Assembly (NCBI RefSeq): GCF_042686125.1
Contig: NZ_JBHUOV010000001.1
Coordinates: forward strand, 1,485,232 to 1,549,231
Direction of reading: 5' to 3'
Origin: Oceanihabitans iliipiscarium
GTDB lineage: Bacteria; Bacteroidota; Bacteroidia; Flavobacteriales; Flavobacteriaceae
DNA length: 64,000 nt
Shown in pieces: positions 36,507 through 44,386 of this stretch (position 1 is the stretch's first letter; each line of letters begins with the position of its first letter). The notes under the pieces were generated by a model that was not told the DNA's origin, ran no database searches, and saw only the letters and a program-made list of their open reading frames with translations. A program made the position numbers and the translations under genes.

Positions 36507-37139
36507 TTAAGAATTTATTTGAGAGAAAACGTAAAACATTTCAGTTGCTATTTGCAGACTTCTTTCATTGTATTTTTCTGCTTGTTGTGGTGTATTGTCA
36601 AATGCTTTTGGGTCTTCAAAAGTTATAGGAATGCGTTTTTCTGCTCCTGGCACAAATGGACACGCCTCATTGGCTGAATCGCAAGTCATAATTGCAGCAA
36701 ATTCAGATTTAGGATTAAAGTCGTCATCTAATTTTTTTGAAAATCCGATGATAGGATGCTCATTATCTGAATATTTAATGCTATAAATAGGATTCTCATT
36801 TTTTGAGATGCTATTTATTTGAAACCCTGAATTTTGCAAAGTTTCTGCAACCATTGGAAAAAGTGCTGTTGCCTCTGTTCCTCCAGAATAACAAGACACA
36901 TTTTTAATATTAAAGTAATTAGCCATAGTTTGAGCCCAAACTTGCGATAAATGACTTCTACGTGAGTTGTGAGTACAAATGAAATTGATACGAATTTCTT
37001 TGTTTTCAGAAAGCTTTGACTGAATAAAATCAATTAGTGGTTGTAAAACTTCTTTTCGCTCAATTGAAATTGTTTCAGGATTTAATTCGTTGATTACATT
37101 TTCTATTTCCGAAAATAGAGTTGGTTTTGTTGTTGTCAT
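36507..37139 (-). CDS. arsC: Arsenate reductase, low-molecular-weight phosphatase type
   Basis: The 210-residue protein has the phosphatase-like loop C-T-H-N-S-R-R-S in IRINFICTHNSRRSHLSQVW and later Cys residues CDSANEACPFVPG and YSGGTEATALFP, as in the thioredoxin-linked ArsC / LMW-PTP class of Bacteroidota (often about 200 residues). It reduces arsenate to arsenite for export by the adjacent permease. It sits between the DUF6428 and arsB genes in one operon. Confidence 0.88.
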   Translation of the reverse strand: MTTTKPTLFSEIENVINELNPETISIERKEVLQPLIDFIQSKLSENKEIRINFICTHNSRRSHLSQVWAQTMANYFNIKNVSCYSGGTEATALFPMVAETLQNSGFQINSISKNENPIYSIKYSDNEHPIIGFSKKLDDDFNPKSEFAAIMTCDSANEACPFVPGAEKRIPITFEDPKAFDNTPQQAEKYNERSLQIATEMFYVFSQINS

Positions 37140-37164
37140 TTTATTTTAAAATTTGAATTGTTAT

Positions 37165-37632
37165 TTAGCAACAGTTTCCATCTGGTGAACAACAAGGTTC
37201 ATCATTTAGGGATGATAATTCTATTTTTGTTTTTTCTACTGGAATACCGCATTTGTCTTTTGCTAAACAGTCGGTTTGTTTGTTGGTTAGTAAGAAATGT
37301 TGCCCGTCAAATTCAAGTCCGAATTTACCAATGGTTTCTGCTTGATATTCTACTTCAATTTCTAAATCATCTATATTCAAAACCTTTTCAGAAAGTTCTA
37401 TAATATTCAATAACTTTTCTGGATGCAATCTGTGATCGTAGTCGTTTGCATTCCATAGCTGGAAGTTTACAACTTCTTCGTTTCTTACCGTTCCGCCACA
37501 ATCGATAAAATGTTTGGTAATTTTCCCCACTTCGGTAACGTGAAAATGGCTTGGAACTAATTCTCCATTTGGTAATTGAAAGCCTATCGTTCCCAAATTT
37601 TTTAATACTGATTTTACTTGTGATAACTTCAT
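37165..37632 (-). CDS. DUF6428 protein of the arsenic operon
   Basis: The 155-residue cytosolic protein starts MKLSQVKSVLKNLGTIGFQL and contains VPSHFHVTEVGKITKHFIDC and DYDHRLHPEKLLNIIEL. The tail is rich in Cys (DCLAKDKCGIPVEK, then EPCCSPDGNCC). This gene is regularly found between arsR and arsC in Bacteroidota. The C-terminal Cys cluster suggests binding of trivalent arsenic, which is an inference. An ArsR-like operator lies 15 bp before its start. Confidence 0.8.
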   Translation of the reverse strand: MKLSQVKSVLKNLGTIGFQLPNGELVPSHFHVTEVGKITKHFIDCGGTVRNEEVVNFQLWNANDYDHRLHPEKLLNIIELSEKVLNIDDLEIEVEYQAETIGKFGLEFDGQHFLLTNKQTDCLAKDKCGIPVEKTKIELSSLNDEPCCSPDGNCC

Positions 37633-37646
37633 AACTATATTTGTTT

Positions 37647-37666
37647 ATTGCGATTTTACGATTAAT
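37647..37666 (-). promoter_or_regulatory. Second ArsR-type operator
   Basis: ATTGCGATTTTACGATTAAT on the plus strand matches 18 of 20 positions with the element at 38034-38053 upstream of arsR. It sits between arsR and the DUF6428 gene, so the operon is probably controlled at two points. Confidence 0.65.
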
Positions 37667-37681
37667 TGATTAAAATTTTTT

Positions 37682-38014
37682 TTAACAACAGTCTTTTTTT
37701 TCAGTTAAGTCTTGATTTAAAAATTCGTTCATTACTGTTTTCATAGCTGTCCAATTTTCTGTGTGAATACAGTAACAAACGCTTGTTCCTTCAACATTTC
37801 CTTTAATTAAGCCTAAATGTTTCAGTTCTTTTAAATGTTGAGATATTGTTGGTTGTGCTAATCCAATTTCGTTTACCAAATCTCCACAAACACAAGAGTT
37901 GATTTTAAACAAATGTTGTAAAATAGCTACTCTTGCAGGATGCCCAAAAACTTTCGCAAAAAGAGAAATTTCATTTTGTTGGTCGGTAAACATTTCGGTT
38001 TTAGCTAATCCCAT
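37682..38014 (-). CDS. arsR: ArsR-family metalloregulator
   Basis: The 110-residue winged-helix repressor has the DNA-binding part GHPARVAILQHLFKINSCVC, then GLAQPTISQHLKELKHLGLI. The arsenite-sensing Cys candidates are C-V-C in NSCVCGDLV, C-Y-C in GTSVCYCIH and the C-terminal Cys pair. Release from DNA on arsenite binding would induce the operon. It is first gene of the set running down to 35459. Confidence 0.9.
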   Translation of the reverse strand: MGLAKTEMFTDQQNEISLFAKVFGHPARVAILQHLFKINSCVCGDLVNEIGLAQPTISQHLKELKHLGLIKGNVEGTSVCYCIHTENWTAMKTVMNEFLNQDLTEKKDCC

Positions 38015-38033
38015 TTTTATTTATTATTAATAC

Positions 38034-38053
38034 ATTGCAATATTACGATTAAT
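38034..38053 (-). promoter_or_regulatory. ArsR-type operator upstream of arsR
   Basis: ATTGCAATATTACGATTAAT on the plus strand is a near palindrome and recurs at 37647 with two changes. On the minus strand it covers a promoter-like TTG-N20-TAATATTG arrangement, so ArsR binding would block its own promoter. Confidence 0.65.
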
Positions 38054-38107
38054 GTTTTAATATACCAAGTTTTTTTCGTGGCTGTTTGTGCGGCTGGTTC
38101 AGCTTGT

Positions 38108-38312
38108 AGGTAATGTGTTCGAGTATATGTATTCGTGCAGATTTTCAGCCGAAGCACCTTGAGCTTGGCCGAGCCATTTATGGCGAAAAATCCGCTGGAG
38201 GAAAATGGCAAGGCTCTGACTTGCTATTTTTCCAAGTAATCATACGTTTCTTTAAAGATATAAATTTTAATTGAAGTTCAAATGTTAGCATGAATTATAC
38301 ATGTTGTTGTGC
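38108..38312. repeat. attC-like spacer, A body
   Basis: The left arm AGGTAATGTGTTCGAGTATA is diverged. The body is intact with TTCAGCCGAAGCACCTTGAG, GGCGAAAAATCCGCTGGAGG and GGCAAGGCTCTGACTTGCTA. The right arm is GAATTATACATGTTGTTGTGC. Confidence 0.75.
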
Positions 38313-38338
38313 TTTCGTTATTTAAATAAAAAATTTAA

Positions 38339-39091
38339 TCATTTATTTAATTTAGAGTTTGAGACTTCAATAATGTTTTTCATTATTTCTCCAATAGATT
38401 GAAAATGTTCTCTTAATCTAACCGAAAGGAAATAGAAATTATCTGCTCTATTCTCAAATTCTGGGTTATTTAAAAGCTCAAGGTTGTTTTTCGCAATTGA
38501 TGATCTTTGTAGGTTTTTAGTGCTTTCTGTTAATGCATCTATATTCCTAACAGAACCATTTTTAGTTATGAATTCAATATATTCGGCACCATATTGTTTG
38601 TAATTAACATTATTGTTTTCCATTTGGTCAAATTCTCTTTCCCATTTAAATAGTAAGGTTTTTAAGTTATTATTGTTTAGTTTAGATAGAGCACCAGAAT
38701 TTTTTAATTCCACCAGTACAAATGAACTCGGTTTCCAATTTGGCATCCAAAATGTTTTGTTCAAGAGTTGGTCAAATTCAAGATTGGTTATATTATTATT
38801 CTGAGTTCTCATGAGTAGTAATAACATATCTAAACCTTCAATTACACTATTTAATCTGTCGATACTAGAGTTTAATTCGATTAGATTCTCACTAAACTCT
38901 TTATTTAAATTTTGTTGAATAATCTGGTTTTGTTCTTTAACAATACGTTCTTGATTAAAATTATTAATCTGTAATGCAATAAGAATACCAATTACTACTA
39001 AAATAATCTCGCCAATCGCGTACATTAGATACTTACTGAACTTATTTTCAGATAGTAGTTTTTGTCTAATTTTTCTAAAGAATTTTATCAT
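38339..39091 (-). CDS. DUF6090 family membrane protein, copy 6
   Basis: The 250-residue protein begins MIKFFRKIRQKLLSENKFSK with a single membrane segment (GEIILVVIGILIALQINNFN). The soluble part contains PSSFVLVELKNSGALSKLNN, the family's N/S-Ser-Gly signature, and later LLNNPEFENRADNFYFLSVR. Stop codon to spacer spacing is as in the other units. The function is unknown. Confidence 0.85.
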   Translation of the reverse strand: MIKFFRKIRQKLLSENKFSKYLMYAIGEIILVVIGILIALQINNFNQERIVKEQNQIIQQNLNKEFSENLIELNSSIDRLNSVIEGLDMLLLLMRTQNNNITNLEFDQLLNKTFWMPNWKPSSFVLVELKNSGALSKLNNNNLKTLLFKWEREFDQMENNNVNYKQYGAEYIEFITKNGSVRNIDALTESTKNLQRSSIAKNNLELLNNPEFENRADNFYFLSVRLREHFQSIGEIMKNIIEVSNSKLNK

Positions 39092-39116
39092 TGGTTATTG
39101 GTTGGTCATAATGAAA

Positions 39117-39295
39117 GGCTAACATGTTCGCGTTATGATTAGCTTTGGATGAGCCATTTATGGCGAAAAATACGCTGGAGGAAAATGGCAAGGCTCTGAT
39201 TTGCAAATTTTCCGATTAGTTAAATATACAAATAGTAAGATGAAATCCTGTTCTTAATCAACTTGCTTAGCAATTAATTATACACGTTGTTTTAA
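39117..39295. repeat. attC-like spacer, A body lacking the first hairpin half
   Basis: The left core is GGCTAAC (39117-39123), then ATGTTCGCGTTATGATTAGC. The right end is AATTATACACGTTGTTTTAA. The flanks do not match the adjoining units, so this junction may be rearranged. Confidence 0.7.
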
Positions 39296-40428
39296 TTTTC
39301 TACTGTTAATTCTGAAAGTACTTTAATAGCGTTCTCATTCTCTGGATTTATCATTAAAGACTTCTTATAGTTTTTAATTGCACGTTCTTTATCTCCCATA
39401 CGCAATAAGCATTCACCATAGCTATCATAAGGATTCCACGACTCAGGATACAAATCTATATTGAGTTTAAATATTTTTAGGGCATCTTCTTGCTGCTTTA
39501 GTGTATTTAAATAATAATAACCTAAAGCGTTTATATATCTTTCTGATATATTATAATCTGGATTGTCTCTGTCTTGTTCTTTTATTATCGTAATAATTTC
39601 ATCGGCAGATTTACCCTGATATATCAATGTGTTGTTTGTTTTGAAATCGCTTAATACTCTTTCAATATCTTTATAAGGATTACCCAATTCTTCATTAATG
39701 ATAGTAAAGAGGCTATTTGCATCTTCTTGTATAGATTTTAACATTCTAAAATCATCTTGTTCACCAATGTTTTTTGCAAAATAAGATGCCACCACTATTA
39801 ATGCTATTTTCGAATAATTATCTTCTATTCCTAAATCTTCATAAAGTTGCTCTGGTATTTTATCTGCGCCTTCAAATTTTAGAAGGTCGGGATTATATCC
39901 TAAGGCTGTAGCTCTGCTTATTTCATTTAAAAAGTTTTCATACCTATCATTGCTTGCTTTAAACATAATATCTTGATCATTTTTTAATTCAATAAGTTTA
40001 TTCCTAATATTTGTTGGTATAAGCTTGATGTCACCTGTCTCTTGTAGGGTTTCAATTGTATTGGCATTGAACTTTTCGTATGCAGCAGTCGTGTATTTAA
40101 GTTTTTCAGAACTCATTATAATCGCTTTTGGGCTCTTTTGAGTTGGTAAGTTTTCTACAAATTCTTTGTGAAGTTCAAAATTTGTTTCTAAATAATATAA
40201 ATCAGAATAGATACGAGTGTTGTCTTTAGCTAAGTCTCTTAATATTTGATTATAGTAGTTCTTTAAAGTAGCATTACTCTTCCTGTTTTCATTCCAATTA
40301 TTTATTTGAAGTGCAATAACAATCCCAATAACCACAAGTATAATTTCACCAATGGCATATTTAAAATACTTTCCAGTTTTGTTTTTCTCCATAAGGTCGT
40401 ATCGTATTTTTTTAAAAAACTTTATCAT
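39292..40428 (-). CDS. DUF6090 protein fused to C-terminal TPR repeats, copy 7
   Basis: The 378-residue protein is about 125 residues longer than the other copies. Residues 1 to about 250 are a normal DUF6090 protein (MIKFFKKIRYDLMEKNKTGK; NTIETLQETGDIKLIPTNIR). From about residue 300 there are tetratricopeptide repeats (YINALGYYYLNTLKQQEDAL, LYPESWNPYDSYGECLLRMG, RAIKNYKKSLMINPENENAI). The same TPR type occurs at the N-terminus of the hydrolase at 53747. A leader ORF copy precedes it, but its ATG is changed to AAG. Confidence 0.85.
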   Translation of the reverse strand: MIKFFKKIRYDLMEKNKTGKYFKYAIGEIILVVIGIVIALQINNWNENRKSNATLKNYYNQILRDLAKDNTRIYSDLYYLETNFELHKEFVENLPTQKSPKAIIMSSEKLKYTTAAYEKFNANTIETLQETGDIKLIPTNIRNKLIELKNDQDIMFKASNDRYENFLNEISRATALGYNPDLLKFEGADKIPEQLYEDLGIEDNYSKIALIVVASYFAKNIGEQDDFRMLKSIQEDANSLFTIINEELGNPYKDIERVLSDFKTNNTLIYQGKSADEIITIIKEQDRDNPDYNISERYINALGYYYLNTLKQQEDALKIFKLNIDLYPESWNPYDSYGECLLRMGDKERAIKNYKKSLMINPENENAIKVLSELTVEN

Positions 40429-40532
40429 TAAATCATGTTTAAGTTACTATTGGTATTCTCACCAAACCTCTGCAAGAGTTTTGATTTAGCAAAGGCAAAA
40501 TTGGGTTCGAATAGCCTAAAGAATTTTATCTT
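40428..40532 (-). pseudogene. Leader ORF copy without ATG, upstream of DUF6090 copy 7
   Basis: The 105-bp segment aligns fully with the leader ORFs at 13431 and 41404 and its TAA overlaps the downstream ATG, but the start codon reads AAG. Either translation starts elsewhere or this leader is dead. Confidence 0.5.
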
Positions 40533-40556
40533 TGTTTATTCGTTAGTCATAATGAA

Positions 40557-40661
40557 GCACAACGTGTTCGTATATGATTTTTCAGTTTTACACTTTTTAA
40601 TAAAAGTAAGAAAAATCTTCATGTTAATCATAAGTAGCATGAACTATACAGGTTGTTGTGA
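40557..40661. repeat. Short attC-like spacer (about 105 bp)
   Basis: The left end is GCACAACGTGTTCGTATATG and the right end is GAACTATACAGGTTGTTGTGA. The body is reduced to about 60 bp with one inverted pair (GATTTTTCAG... / AAAAATC). The arms are conserved despite the short body. Its length is in the range of classical attC sites. Confidence 0.75.
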
Positions 40662-40681
40662 TTTGGTTAATTTTTATTCAG

Positions 40682-41404
40682 TTATTGTTCTAGTTCTTTA
40701 TCAATTTGATTAATAATACCTAAAAGACTTTTTCGGTTTATTATAAATGTTCTCCAATAATAAAAATTCTTTGATCGAAAATAAATATTAAGATCAGCTA
40801 TTAAATATTCGTCTGTTAAATCACTAACGTTTTCATATGGCTTATAAGTTATTAAATGAGCATATTTATAATTTAAATCTGATGAGCGTTGCCTTAAAAT
40901 TTCAAATAGGCTTTCATTAGTAGGCACATTAAAAGTATAGAATTCTTGGATATTAATAAATAGTGAATCATTTGTTATGAGTTCAGAATTGCCATCAGCA
41001 ATCATCGCATCGAAGGCACTAGTGTTAGATCGAAACGGAGCATCATAATCAAATAATGTCGAATAATTCACTTGGTTAATAGTATCTAGGTCTACAATAT
41101 TTTCTATATCTATAGGATATTTATAAGAAGGAAATACTTTCTTAAAGTATAATATTTCTTCTCCCCAATAAGGCTTTAAGTCTTCTATTCTCTCTAAATC
41201 TTTAACCATATCTGAACGAATTGCTTTCAAAATAGCGGTAGCCTTCATTTTTCCCTTTTGAGTTTCATTCCAGTTATTGATCTGTAATGCAATTAAAATT
41301 CCTATAACAACAAGAACAATTTCACCAATAGCATATTTTAAATACTTTCCAGTTTTATTTTTTTCCATAAGATCGTAACGTATTTTTCTAAAAAACTTTA
41401 TCAT
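40682..41404 (-). CDS. DUF6090 family membrane protein, copy 8
   Basis: The 240-residue protein begins MIKFFRKIRYDLMEKNKTGK; membrane segment GEIVLVVIGILIALQINNWN. The variable part contains FRSNTSAFDAMIADGNSELI, in which the usual Ser-Gly is replaced by Asp-Gly. Its ATG overlaps the stop of the leader ORF at 41404-41508. The unit starts GTTGTGA and ends GCACAAC, six of seven bases complementary. Confidence 0.85.
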   Translation of the reverse strand: MIKFFRKIRYDLMEKNKTGKYLKYAIGEIVLVVIGILIALQINNWNETQKGKMKATAILKAIRSDMVKDLERIEDLKPYWGEEILYFKKVFPSYKYPIDIENIVDLDTINQVNYSTLFDYDAPFRSNTSAFDAMIADGNSELITNDSLFINIQEFYTFNVPTNESLFEILRQRSSDLNYKYAHLITYKPYENVSDLTDEYLIADLNIYFRSKNFYYWRTFIINRKSLLGIINQIDKELEQ

Positions 41405-41508
41405 TAAATCATGTTTAAGCTACTATTTGTATTATCACCAAACCTATACAAGAACTTTGATTTTGCAAAGGCAAAATTGAGTTCGAATAGTCTAAATAAT
41501 TTTATCAT
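41404..41508 (-). CDS. 34-residue leader ORF upstream of DUF6090 copy 8
   Basis: An ATG at 41508 opens 34 codons beginning MIKLFRLFELNFAFAKSK; the stop TAA shares its last base with the ATG of the DUF6090 gene. The sequence is close to the copies at 13431 and 35099. A coupled leader peptide is the simplest reading. Confidence 0.55.
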   Translation of the reverse strand: MIKLFRLFELNFAFAKSKFLYRFGDNTNSSLNMI

Positions 41509-41566
41509 TGGTTAGCGGTTTCTCGAAAGGTAAGACAATTTATTAACTCGAGTTTTAGATAATGAA

Positions 41567-41770
41567 GCACAACGTGTTCGTGTATGGTTTGTACAGGATT
41601 TCAGCCGAGCGTTTTGCGCTGGGATGAGCCGTTTACAGCGAAAAATCTGTTGGAGGAAAATTGGCAAGTCAGAGACTTGCTATTTTCCAATTAGTTAGAT
41701 ATACAAATTGTAGGATAAAATCTTCCACATAACCAACTTGTTTAGTAATTAATTATGCACGTTGTTGTGC
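41567..41770. repeat. attC-like spacer, A body
   Basis: The left core is GCACAAC, then GTGTTCGTGTATGG. Internal hairpins are CAGCCGAGCGTTTTGCGCTG and GGAAAATTGGCAAG / CTTGCTATTTTCC. The right end is TTATGCACGTTGTTGTGC. Confidence 0.82.
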
Positions 41771-41793
41771 CTTGTGTTTTTTAAATTCGACTT

Positions 41794-42336
41794 TTAAATA
41801 GATTTTCTTTCCAATTTAATAATCAAAACTCCAAAAATAATTTCGACGATTCCACCTATTATTCCGCCAATATGAAATGGTTGATTTGAAATCAAACATA
41901 GTATACCAGATAGTGACAGTAAAATCCCTAATATCCAATATATTTTCATTCCGTAAATGGATTGGAATACTAAATACCTTGCACCAATTATCATGAGCAT
42001 AATTGGAAAAAACCATTGTTTTTCTATTTGGAAAATCGAATAAGCCGTAAAGAGGCCAACAAACAGAATTACAGTACTTTCAAAAGCCAAAAAGGCAAGA
42101 GGATTATTTTTTTGGTGTTTCCCCGTTCTATTGAATAATTTTGTAGATAGCATACCTAAAGGGTATATTAACATACCACCCATAAAAAAAGTCAGAAGAC
42201 TCATTTCTTTTGTTGAATAAACTGCAACTATTCCAGATACAAACCAAACAATACTTGAAACTAACACACCTGTACCACCTCCTACATAGGCAATGCGCAT
42301 ATCTTTTTGTAATTCTTTTAAGGACAAATTCAGCAT
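41794..42336 (-). CDS. Multi-helix membrane protein, cassette cargo
   Basis: The 180-residue protein has about six hydrophobic segments (for example GVLVSSIVWFVSGIVAVYST, STVILFVGLFTAYSIFQI, IYWILGILLSLSGILCLI) after a short amphipathic N-terminus (MLNLSLKELQKDMRIAYVGG). The family is not recognised with certainty. The unit starts GTTGTGCCT at 41764 and ends AGGCACAAC at 42391, nine complementary bases. Confidence 0.75.
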   Translation of the reverse strand: MLNLSLKELQKDMRIAYVGGGTGVLVSSIVWFVSGIVAVYSTKEMSLLTFFMGGMLIYPLGMLSTKLFNRTGKHQKNNPLAFLAFESTVILFVGLFTAYSIFQIEKQWFFPIMLMIIGARYLVFQSIYGMKIYWILGILLSLSGILCLISNQPFHIGGIIGGIVEIIFGVLIIKLERKSI

Positions 42337-42384
42337 AATTTTAATTTAAAAATTGGATTGAAGTTTAGAATTTTTTTGCATTAG

Positions 42385-42587
42385 GCACAACGTGTTCGTG
42401 TATGATTTCGTGCGGATTTTCAGCCGAAGCGCTTTGCGCTAGGATGAGCCACTTGTGGCGAAAAATCCGATGGAAAAAAGAAGCATGGCTGCGTCTTGCT
42501 ATTTTTCCGAGAAAACATACGTTTGTTTAAAGATATAAATTTAAATTGAAGTTCATGTGTTAGCATGAACAATACACGTTGTTGGCA
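42385..42587. repeat. attC-like spacer, A body with TTTAAAGATATAAATTTAAA tail
   Basis: The left core is GCACAAC and GTGTTCGTGTATG follows. Hairpin CAGCCGAAGCGCTTTGCGCT. The right end is GAACAATACACGTTGTTGGCA. Confidence 0.82.
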
Positions 42588-42595
42588 TACGTTTT

Positions 42596-42982
42596 TTATT
42601 GGACATCATCGTTTATTTCAATCCAATATCCATTTGGGTCTTGAAAGTAAATCTGTTTAATCCCATCTTTGCGTATGTATACTTTGTTAGGCTTATCAAG
42701 CCAATCAGAGTAATCAATTTGTAATTCTTTTAGATTAGTTATAAAAGAATCTAAATCAGATGTAGTTAAGGCAAAATGTACAGCCTTATTAGTTTTTATT
42801 TCAGAATTTGGACGAGGAATAAGATGAAGTTGTTTTCCCTCATTAAGTGATAACCATCTTGTTTTTGATTCTGAAGCAGTATTCTTAATTTCTATAAGAT
42901 GAAGTACCTTTTGATAAAATTCAATAGATTCATTGACATCTTTTACAGAAAGTGCTATATGATTAAATGAAAAAGGAAACAT
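42596..42982 (-). CDS. VOC (glyoxalase-fold) family protein, cassette cargo
   Basis: The 128-residue protein is one VOC domain: FSFNHIALSVKDVNESIEFY, LSLNEGKQLHLIPRPN, AVHFALTTSDLDSFITNLKE and IYFQDPNGYWIEINDDVQ. Metal-ligand candidates are His8, His54-region and the Glu in YWIEIND. The VOC superfamily covers isomerases, dioxygenases and resistance proteins such as fosfomycin or bleomycin binders, so the activity is open. VOC proteins are common integron cargo. The unit starts GTTGGCATACG. Confidence 0.85.
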   Translation of the reverse strand: MFPFSFNHIALSVKDVNESIEFYQKVLHLIEIKNTASESKTRWLSLNEGKQLHLIPRPNSEIKTNKAVHFALTTSDLDSFITNLKELQIDYSDWLDKPNKVYIRKDGIKQIYFQDPNGYWIEINDDVQ

Positions 42983-42994
42983 TGTTAAGTTTTA

Positions 42995-43118
42995 TTATGC
43001 GTTAAAATAATTTAATAAAATAATTTGGTTTTTAATGTTATAAGTTCTCAAATGTATACTAACTCATAAATTAAAATTGAAATTTATGAGTTAGCATAAA
43101 CTATACACGTTGTTGTGC
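42995..43118. repeat. Eroded short attC-like spacer
   Basis: Only the right side is clear: an inverted pair ACTCATAAATT / AATTTATGAGT followed by GCATAAACTATACACGTTGT and GTTGTGC (43112-43118). The left core is degenerate (TTATGCGTTAAAAT). Confidence 0.6.
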
Positions 43119-43123
43119 TTTCG

Positions 43124-43867
43124 TTATTTGTTTTGTTCCTTATTTATTAGTTCGATAATAACACCTGTTTCCTTTTGTATATTTTCTAATCTGTCAATAG
43201 ATTCGAGTTGAGCTATACTTTTCCAACGATGTAAGCCTTCATAAACTAAAATCAGTTCCTTTAAATTTTTATCAATATTTAAAAATTTTTTCATTTCAGG
43301 TTGATTTACCAGCCTTTTAGGTAGAGTAGTTGCCCCTAATAAACCACTTAATTTTTGAGTTATTTCTAGTTGCCCTTTACCTGTGTCTTCAAAGCGCTTT
43401 ATGGTAGTTTTTTGTAGACGTGTTAAGTTCATTAATTTATTTCTTATGTGTGACGGAATTAAGCCAATATCACCACTGCCCTGAAGTGATTCGATAGTAT
43501 TTGTATTGAACGTTATAGGTGAATATATTAGAGCAAGTTTAGAAATCTGTTCATAAGCTTTAATTGGTGTCAACCCTTTTTTGTCATAAGAGCTTATGTA
43601 ATTGTTATATTCTTTTTGATGATTACTGAATTCTTTAATAATACTTTGAGTAGAGATTATATCATTGTTCAGGTCGTCTAATAATTGAGCATAATAATCT
43701 TGAGTCCTTGATTTTAACTTTTGGTTTTCATTCCAATTATTAATTTGTAATGCAATTAAAATTCCTATAACCACCAACACTATTTCTCCAATAGCATATT
43801 TAAAATACTTTCCGGTTTTGTTTTCCATAAGCAAGTTTTGGCGAATTTTTCTAAAGAATTTAATCAT
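43124..43867 (-). CDS. DUF6090 family membrane protein, copy 9
   Basis: The 247-residue protein begins MIKFFRKIRQNLLMENKTGK; membrane segment GEIVLVVIGILIALQINNWN. The soluble part contains FNTNTIESLQGSGDIGLIPS and LTRLQKTTIKRFEDTGKGQL, close to copy 7 in this region, so copies 7 and 9 form a subfamily. The unit arms are GTTGTGCTT / AAGCACAAC (nine complementary bases). Confidence 0.86.
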   Translation of the reverse strand: MIKFFRKIRQNLLMENKTGKYFKYAIGEIVLVVIGILIALQINNWNENQKLKSRTQDYYAQLLDDLNNDIISTQSIIKEFSNHQKEYNNYISSYDKKGLTPIKAYEQISKLALIYSPITFNTNTIESLQGSGDIGLIPSHIRNKLMNLTRLQKTTIKRFEDTGKGQLEITQKLSGLLGATTLPKRLVNQPEMKKFLNIDKNLKELILVYEGLHRWKSIAQLESIDRLENIQKETGVIIELINKEQNK

Positions 43868-43891
43868 TGGTTAGCGGTTTGTCATAATGAA

Positions 43892-44370
43892 GCACAACTC
43901 AGGGTTAAACGTAGTTCAGCTATTATAACGAAGATACAATAAAATGGATAACAATTCTATGATAAGCCTCTTCCACTAAAATCATTGAATTGTTCATCAA
44001 TTAGATGATGTAAATCATGGTGAATTGCCATTTTATTTTATTGGGAGTTATCATAGCTGTACCAAATTACATTTAACCAACGATGCTACACGTTTTAGCT
44101 CGAAGCTCGCAAAAGGCGATATTCTTAGATAAACTACGACTTAGTAATTTGGTTTAACCCTGAGATGAAACACATTTACTTTAAGGACGAGAGTGCGCAG
44201 CACGTAGTAATTAAAGTTCGCCTTTGGCGAATGTGTTTCATCGTGTTTGTGTATGGTTAGTTGCGTGGTTAAGCAACTAATTTAGTAAACAAATACTTGC
44301 CAGAGAAAATTCCGAAGGAATTTTCCAAATAAGCACTTGCCAAAGCAATTAACTATACACGTTGTTGTGC
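43892..44370. repeat. attC-like spacer, B body, carrying a double-hairpin insertion
   Basis: GCACAAC at 43892 is separated from the CGTGTTTGTGTATGG arm (44244) by the insertion 43899-44243. The B body reads GTTAGTTGCGTGGTTAAGCA, with GAAAATTCCG / GGAATTTTCC as hairpin. The right end is AACTATACACGTTGTTGTGC. Confidence 0.8.
43899..44243. mobile_element. Double-hairpin element, full copy 1
   Basis: The 345-bp element comprises module 1 bounded by TCAGGGTTAAAC / GTTTAACCCTGA and module 2 bounded by ATGAAACACATT / AATGTGTTTCAT (about 75 bp, with internal CGCCTTTGGCG). In this copy the 24-codon minus-strand ORF seen in the others reads ATGGCAATTCACCATGATTT at its start. It is inserted between the AAC core and the CGTG arm of the spacer. 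Confidence 0.8.
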
Positions 44371-44386
44371 TTTCGTTATTTATAAT

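Noticed and set aside
40435..40713. Plus-strand ORF starting MFKLLLVFSPNLCKSF
   Set aside because: It is the antisense of the DUF6090 leader region and spacer. Similar plus-strand frames occur at each leader copy only because the DNA is repeated.
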